DNA of 64,000 nt from an uncultured Aquimarina sp. GTDB taxonomy: Bacteria > Bacteroidota > Bacteroidia > Flavobacteriales > Flavobacteriaceae. Of the stretch, positions 58,614 through 64,000 are shown in pieces. Position 1 is the first letter of the stretch, and each line of letters begins with the position of its first letter. The notes under the pieces were generated by a model that saw only the letters and a list, made by a program, of their open reading frames with translations, was not told the origin of the DNA and did no database searches. The position numbers were made by a program, and so were the translations under genes. The DNA lies in assembly GCA_947498815.1 (NCBI GenBank), contig CANMLU010000014.1, positions 1 to 64,000 of the forward strand, written 5' to 3'.

Positions 58614-61600
58614 TCAATTCTTTTCCTTACGTATAATTTTAAAATTCTTTCGTATCCTCTTTGAGGTGATTTTTACGATATAAATACTTTCGGCTAAATC
58701 TGAAGTATCTATTGTTATATTTTTAGTTAAGAACAGATAATTTTTGCTGTGTATTAATATACCCGCAAGTGTATATACATCAACCCTTATATTTTCATTC
58801 TGATATAATGGCAACTCTACTCGCAATATGTCATAAAAAGGATTAGGGTAAATATTCACTTTGGTGTTTTCAAATTTTGCATCATTCGTCTCACCAGTGG
58901 TAAATTTCCAGACTTTGCGATTTACATCCCATGGAGTATCAACCGTTCTGAATCCGCCCGCACTTCCAATGTCTGTGCGTATCCAACCATACTCTGCCAA
59001 AATGATGTATTCTGTATTGGGCTGCAAATCTGGAATATCAAATGTTACTATATCATTTCCCGACCATTGATTTGAACCGTTTTCAAGAAAATTATATTCA
59101 AACACAGGAGTATCCTGATCATCAAATGCGTACAAACGAAACGAACCATTCGAATACTGCTGATTGGAAATTACAACACCCTCTAGGTCAATAATCAAAT
59201 CTGTAGTAGTGGACACGCCAGTGGCATATTGCGCAGGAAATAAAGCATCTATCCGAAGAGGCAGCTCTCCGATTTGCAGAGTACCAGTTGTTGCTGTAAT
59301 AGCATCGCTCTTTGTAGATTCATTACCTGCTGCATCTACAGCACTAATAACATAACTATACGTTGTTCCGCTCTCTAATTGTGTATCCGTATAATTTGTG
59401 TCTATCGTATTGGTAATTTCTATACCGTCACGGAAAACTTTATAACCAGCCACTCCTATATCATCTGTTGAAACTGTCCAGTTTATATCTATGCTGTTTG
59501 TTGTAACGTTTGAAACACTTAAACCAATAGGCACACTTGGGGCTTCAGAATCGTTTATGCCTGTGGTGAACTTCCAAACTTTACGATTTCCATCCCACGG
59601 AGTGTCAACTGTTCTGAATCCACCTGCACTTCCAATGTCTGTGCGTATCCAACCATACTCTGCCAAAATGATATATTCTGTATTGGGCTGCAGATCTGGA
59701 ATATCAAATGTTACAATATCATTTCCCGACCATTGATTTGAACCGTTCTCAAGAAAATTATATTCAAACACAGGAGTATCCTGATCATCAAATGTATACA
59801 AACGAAACGAACCATTCGAATACTGCTGATTGGAAATTACAACACCCTCTAGGTCAATAATCAAATCTGTAGTAGTGGACACGCCAGTGGCATATTGCGC
59901 AGGAAATAAAGCATCTATCCGAAGAGGTAATTCGCCTATTGGTAGCGTTGTAGTTGTATCTGTGGTAACTGCAATTACAGTACTTTGTGTTGATTCATTA
60001 CCCGCCGCATCCAAAGCACTTATTGTGTAGTTATATGTTGTTGAAGCAGTTAAACCAGTATCCTCATAATTTGTAGAAACAGAATTTACGACAAGAACTC
60101 CATTACGGTATACATTATAGCCAGATACTCCTATATTATCAATTGATACATCCCAACTTAAGCTAATTGCGGTAACCCCAACATCAGAAACAACAAGATT
60201 AACCGGTATGCTAGGTGCCTCGTTATCTGGAGCAACATTTAATAACTGATTTACTCTGTAATGAAGGTATTCTTCAATATTGGTATAGCCGTCACTATCA
60301 TCATCACCGTTATTATCTGCTACATTTGGATTCAAACCCCTTGTCGTTTCCCAGGTATTTGGCATACCATCATTATCTGTATCTATAGGTGTTGGTTCAT
60401 TTGGTAATCCGGCCATCAAATCTAATGGAACCTCTCTCCCCCATGATCCTGTCCTATTCTTTACTTCATCTACTGTTCGCAGTGCAACTACATCCCTAGG
60501 AAAACTTCCTGCTCTTGCCAACACATCTGTGTATGCACCTGCCGCAGTAGTAATTGTAATATTGGTTGACGCACATTGTTCTGGTGCTGTTCCAGGACCA
60601 GAAGCAAATAGAGATACTCCTTCATAGGTACTGTTCCAGGGATCGTCTAAGAAATCTTGGTAAGTTTCCGGACCAATTGTATCATCAACATAATTTCCGC
60701 TCATATAATATTGTGCATTATTAGGTACCGTTTCATCATCTAACCAGAATGGATTAATATCATTTCTATTCGGTCCTGTACGGTAGTAGTTTCCGATGAA
60801 ATTAAAACAATCATCATTTGCAGGATTATGATGAACAAAACCTGTTGTCGAATTATACACCACATTGTTAATAATATCTGCAGGGCCATTGGCTATGGCA
60901 GGTGTTCTGTGATTGTGATGTGCAAATAAATTATGGTGTACAGAAATATAACGACCGTTGGGGCCATTTATCATTCCGTAATTATGAAAATTACCATCCG
61001 GATGATTTGCAAATGTGGCTGATTCTTCAATGAAACAATATTGTAATGTCACGTTCTTGGCTTCATAAAAATCTATGGCTTCATCGGATCCCCATGAAAC
61101 ATTTACATGGTCAAAAATCAAATTATCAGACAAAGAAAATTGAACTGCATCCCCCTGATTTCCATTTAAATTATCAGGTCTTATTCTTAAGAAGCGTACA
61201 ATAATATTATTCACATTCTCATTATATGCCGCCCAAAACTTACCATTGATCGTAATACCTGGCGACGGGGCAGTTTCGCCAGCTATAGTTACATTGGGTT
61301 CTGTAATAGTAATATCGCCGGCAATTTCCCCTCCCACGTCAAATACTATAATACGAGGGCCTGAGGTCTGTACTGCCGCATTTAAGCTTCCAGGGCCGTT
61401 TGCATTTAGATTTGTAACATGAATAACTTGGCCACCCCGACCACCTGTAGCCTGTGCACCATATCCTTGCGCTCCCGGAAACGAGGCTAACCCTGGTGGA
61501 GGTCCAGTAGTGTCTTCAAGAGTGGTAACATTTACTATATTACTCTGTGCCGATTCGTTACCCGCTGCATCCAATGCACTCACCGTATACGCATAGGTAG

Positions 61601-63905
61601 TATTACTTGTTAACCCACTATCATTATATTGAGTAGTTGCTCCTGTAACACCTATTTCTATACCATCCCGATATACCTTATAATTAGTTACTCCTATATT
61701 ATCTATGGAAGTGCCCCAGCTTAAATCTAGACTGGTTTCAGAAGTATTAAAAGCACTTAAACCATTTGGTGTACTTGGGATTTCTGTATCGGATGCAGCA
61801 GTACCATTGGTAATTTTATAACTACCAGGTTGATTGGTCGAAAAAACCAAGCTTCCATTTACTGTAGTTTGAGCGGACAATATTGGGTTTCCATTGAACT
61901 CAATGGTATACGTTCCTGGTTCAAGATCCAAAACCAAATGTTCCTTGGATAAGGTATTGTTTTCTGTTTGATACATAACTTCATTAACAATTTGATCTTT
62001 CTTTGAAAAAACCACTATATGATTTACATCATTATGTAGGATACTTACCCCGTGTGCATCAGTAGAAGTAGTGAGCAATTGGTTTTCATACATTTGGTTA
62101 TGCGTTCCAAAATTTAATACATTGACAAAATATTCTTCGTTCTGATCGTTAGTTGGAGAGACAGAAATGTGCCATTTACGCTGTGATGGAGGACTTTGAT
62201 ATGTAGGTTCTCCTGCCCATAAGTCAGATTCGTCAACAATAGTTGACCGTTTTGATACTGGAAGAAGGGTTTTAAAATAGAAATTCTGTCCTTCGCTTTC
62301 TGTATAATAATAATCTCTGACTGTATTATATTGTGGTGCTGATTGAAAATGTTGTATATACTTTTTCCACCTTGGTCCCCTGGCATCGACAACATCAATA
62401 TAATCTCCTACGATTACTATGTCTGGTTTTAAATAGATCAGTTTTCGTTGCACATGATCAACATAAGTGTCTGCATTATAACCAGACATATTGTAAATAG
62501 GAGCCGCTTCTGCTTTGATATAACCATAGCTATCATTATCGTCTATAAGAGAGGTAGTTCCTTGACCTTGAGGCCTACCTGTAGGTGATGAACTTCCATC
62601 ACTCGAGGCATTCTGAATAAGTAAGGTATTGTGTGCGGTACCTGTTTCTCCTACTCCGACATAACCAGTCATTTCTTTAGTAATATTCTTTCCAGCGTTA
62701 ACGATACAAAATGCCAATGCATCATATTGCTGATGATCTACATTAGGCCTTGAATTTTGAAAATAAACTGTACTTGCTTGAGCCGACCAATCCGAGCGCA
62801 TCGCAACAAACCCTAGACCTTCTGCATAATAAGATGTAGGTAAATTTGAAACTGGTATTTCGTTTGTTCTGATCAAGTTTTCAAAAAGCATTTCCAGAAT
62901 CCCAGTATGACCCGTTCCCACGGGTCTTCCAATTTCGTTAATGACATCGTTGAGCATGCCCTGAGCGATTCCTTTTTCGAAAGTGGCATCTACAGCTTCT
63001 GTTAATTGTAACAAAAGATCGTATCGAGTATTAGGGCTTACATATGGCAACACATAAGTGCTTTCGTTGTCTCCATACTGAAAAACACCCGTTCTTCCCG
63101 GGTATATCGTATGAGCAAGACCTTCTACTACATCATTCATATAAGAAGTAGGGTAATTGATATTTCTGAGTTCTTTATTGACTAAAAAAGTACGGATAAA
63201 GTGTGGCATCGTTCCGACACTGTAAAAAGAACCTTCAGCCCACAAACCACCTTTCATATAATCATTCATAAACTCTGCAACCACAAATTCATTCAACATA
63301 TGATCGGCTACGTCATATACGGTAGCCGCATATGGATCCCCAGCTTGTTCCAGACATATAGCTAGTAATAAGAAATTTTCGGCTAATGAGGTAGTCTCAT
63401 CAGAATCTTCAAAACGATAACCATTAAAAGACGGATAATTAACATAGCCTACCCAATATGTCGCCCAGTCTTTAATCTTGGCAGTAGCGATTGTTTTTTC
63501 TGTAGGAGTCCAATGATCAAAAAGCCAATTAAAACTCCATAGCCCGGTACTTGCTTCTCTTCGAAATCCGTTTCTACTGGTATAATTAAAGTATTTTGGG
63601 CTAGATTCATCTATGAAAGTTAGATCGAATAATTCTTTAGCGCGTTGTAGATATACTGGGTTTTCTTCGATATTATGAGATAGTGCATATGCTGCGGCAT
63701 ATGTCCAACTATTATATGGAACTGTTGTTAAGTAATTCGACAATCGAGATTCCATGTAGGACCAATTTTCATGATCTGAGCTGGCTTTGGTTCTCATCTC
63801 GATTAACCTTTCTGGTGTAAGAAAAATTTTCGATTGTCCGGATGCTTCAAATACAAAGATAAAGCAAACAAAAGCCAGAATAATTGACTTATTGGGATAA
63901 CGCAT
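58614..63905 (-). CDS. Secreted bifunctional polysaccharide lyase: heparinase II/III-like plus pectate lyase-like (PL1), T9SS cargo
   Basis: 1763 residues from the ATG at 63905 (upstream in-frame codons lack a signal peptide). Signal segment: SIILAFVCFIFVFEASGQ. Domains in order: heparinase II/III-like alpha-barrel and beta-sandwich (about 24-690; DHQQYDALAF and GTAHNTLLI); fibronectin III (about 700-795); PL1 pectate-lyase-like beta-helix (about 805-1170; PGAQGYGAQATGGRGG, SWGSDEAIDFYEA, HHNHRTPAIANG with a likely catalytic Arg); Asp-rich linker (about 1172-1221); FN3; a beta-sandwich module present twice (1326-1447 and 1548-1669) with an FN3 between; and a type IX sorting domain (about 1682-1763, NIYPNPFYDIL). 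The natural glycan is unknown; two lyase types suggest a mixed uronic-acid polymer, perhaps algal. No sulfatase or SusCD genes are adjacent. Confidence 0.88.
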   Translation of the reverse strand: MRYPNKSIILAFVCFIFVFEASGQSKIFLTPERLIEMRTKASSDHENWSYMESRLSNYLTTVPYNSWTYAAAYALSHNIEENPVYLQRAKELFDLTFIDESSPKYFNYTSRNGFRREASTGLWSFNWLFDHWTPTEKTIATAKIKDWATYWVGYVNYPSFNGYRFEDSDETTSLAENFLLLAICLEQAGDPYAATVYDVADHMLNEFVVAEFMNDYMKGGLWAEGSFYSVGTMPHFIRTFLVNKELRNINYPTSYMNDVVEGLAHTIYPGRTGVFQYGDNESTYVLPYVSPNTRYDLLLQLTEAVDATFEKGIAQGMLNDVINEIGRPVGTGHTGILEMLFENLIRTNEIPVSNLPTSYYAEGLGFVAMRSDWSAQASTVYFQNSRPNVDHQQYDALAFCIVNAGKNITKEMTGYVGVGETGTAHNTLLIQNASSDGSSSPTGRPQGQGTTSLIDDNDSYGYIKAEAAPIYNMSGYNADTYVDHVQRKLIYLKPDIVIVGDYIDVVDARGPRWKKYIQHFQSAPQYNTVRDYYYTESEGQNFYFKTLLPVSKRSTIVDESDLWAGEPTYQSPPSQRKWHISVSPTNDQNEEYFVNVLNFGTHNQMYENQLLTTSTDAHGVSILHNDVNHIVVFSKKDQIVNEVMYQTENNTLSKEHLVLDLEPGTYTIEFNGNPILSAQTTVNGSLVFSTNQPGSYKITNGTAASDTEIPSTPNGLSAFNTSETSLDLSWGTSIDNIGVTNYKVYRDGIEIGVTGATTQYNDSGLTSNTTYAYTVSALDAAGNESAQSNIVNVTTLEDTTGPPPGLASFPGAQGYGAQATGGRGGQVIHVTNLNANGPGSLNAAVQTSGPRIIVFDVGGEIAGDITITEPNVTIAGETAPSPGITINGKFWAAYNENVNNIIVRFLRIRPDNLNGNQGDAVQFSLSDNLIFDHVNVSWGSDEAIDFYEAKNVTLQYCFIEESATFANHPDGNFHNYGMINGPNGRYISVHHNLFAHHNHRTPAIANGPADIINNVVYNSTTGFVHHNPANDDCFNFIGNYYRTGPNRNDINPFWLDDETVPNNAQYYMSGNYVDDTIGPETYQDFLDDPWNSTYEGVSLFASGPGTAPEQCASTNITITTAAGAYTDVLARAGSFPRDVVALRTVDEVKNRTGSWGREVPLDLMAGLPNEPTPIDTDNDGMPNTWETTRGLNPNVADNNGDDDSDGYTNIEEYLHYRVNQLLNVAPDNEAPSIPVNLVVSDVGVTAISLSWDVSIDNIGVSGYNVYRNGVLVVNSVSTNYEDTGLTASTTYNYTISALDAAGNESTQSTVIAVTTDTTTTLPIGELPLRIDALFPAQYATGVSTTTDLIIDLEGVVISNQQYSNGSFRLYTFDDQDTPVFEYNFLENGSNQWSGNDIVTFDIPDLQPNTEYIILAEYGWIRTDIGSAGGFRTVDTPWDGNRKVWKFTTGINDSEAPSVPIGLSVSNVTTNSIDINWTVSTDDIGVAGYKVFRDGIEITNTIDTNYTDTQLESGTTYSYVISAVDAAGNESTKSDAITATTGTLQIGELPLRIDALFPAQYATGVSTTTDLIIDLEGVVISNQQYSNGSFRLYAFDDQDTPVFEYNFLENGSNQWSGNDIVTFDIPDLQPNTEYIILAEYGWIRTDIGSAGGFRTVDTPWDVNRKVWKFTTGETNDAKFENTKVNIYPNPFYDILRVELPLYQNENIRVDVYTLAGILIHSKNYLFLTKNITIDTSDLAESIYIVKITSKRIRKNFKIIRKEKN
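58898..59263 (-). repeat. Duplicated module, C-terminal copy
   Basis: This 366-bp stretch is almost identical to 59564-59929, with period 666 bp or 222 residues. Over about 120 residues the two protein copies differ at only two visible positions (a Thr/Ala and a Gly/Val), implying recent duplication or gene conversion. Confidence 0.9.
59564..59929 (-). repeat. Duplicated module, N-terminal copy
   Basis: Partner of 58898-59263. The FN3 domains between and beside the copies differ much more, so homogenisation is limited to the beta-sandwich module. Assembly errors that collapse or expand this repeat should be considered. Confidence 0.9.
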
Positions 63906-64000
63906 ACTATTGTGTTTTAGATTAATATTTAAATAATTAAGTATCAATCTGAAAAACAATTAAGGGGGAAGTTAATAACTTAACCAAGTTACTACAAAAC

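Noticed and set aside
1-64000. CRISPR arrays, transposases or prophage genes
   Set aside because: No regularly spaced repeats, terminal inverted repeats with a transposase, or phage structural genes were found.

Overview
This is a window of a marine Bacteroidetes chromosome, most likely family Flavobacteriaceae (an Aquimarina-like genus is a guess). The supporting evidence is low GC, secreted proteins with type IX secretion (T9SS) style multidomain architecture and a T9SS type A sorting domain, family-specific genes (DUF3467 beside rpoC, DUF2851, NamZ/DUF1343, YtcJ-like amidohydrolase lipoprotein), and repeated promoter matches to the Bacteroidetes consensus TTTG-N18-TAnnTTTG.

Layout. 1-5570: 5' part of a giant secreted adhesin-like gene on the minus strand that runs off the window. 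6.1-7.8 kb: release factor 3 on the plus strand. 8.0-23.6 kb: the core translation/transcription block, all on the minus strand. In transcription order it is rpsU, xerC, hpf, then tRNA-Thr(UGU), tRNA-Tyr, tRNA-Gly, tRNA-Thr(GGU), tuf, tRNA-Trp, secE, nusG, rplK, rplA, rplJ, rplL, rpoB, rpoC and DUF3467. 23.6-31.7 kb: alpha-amylase lipoprotein with LacI-type operators, acyl-CoA dehydrogenase, AGCS symporter plus a ComEA-like protein, and a DUF2851/PspC/K+-channel operon. 31.8-46.1 kb: a mixed set, including a peroxiredoxin-like membrane protein, AraC regulator, cystathionine beta-synthase-like enzyme, LolC/E-type permease, NamZ muramidase, a LipL32-family secreted protein, a metalloprotease, an esterase, and a DoxX/ECF-sigma pair. 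46.4-48.4 kb: small accessory genes, one frameshifted. 48.5-58.2 kb: cell-envelope genes (M23 peptidase, beta-lactamase-fold hydrolase, LuxR-type regulator, outer-membrane barrel plus large TPR protein, FtsE). 58.4-58.56 kb: a probable small RNA. 58.6-63.9 kb: a 1763-residue secreted protein joining a heparinase II/III-like module and a pectate-lyase-like module.

The translation block is the best understood part. A single near-perfect promoter, overlapping the terminator of hpf, is positioned to drive the tRNA-tuf-secE-nusG-rpl-rpoBC transcript. rpsU carries a 12-nt Shine-Dalgarno match complementary to the 16S rRNA tail, which is unusual in a phylum that hardly uses Shine-Dalgarno pairing and fits bS21-dependent autoregulation.

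Points most worth following up are the LipL32-family protein that seems to have lost its lipid anchor, the double-lyase fusion with a recently duplicated module, the small RNA with five CCCC tracts, the rpsU leader, and terminators or promoters embedded inside neighbouring genes. I found no CRISPR array, prophage, transposase or complete mobile element.
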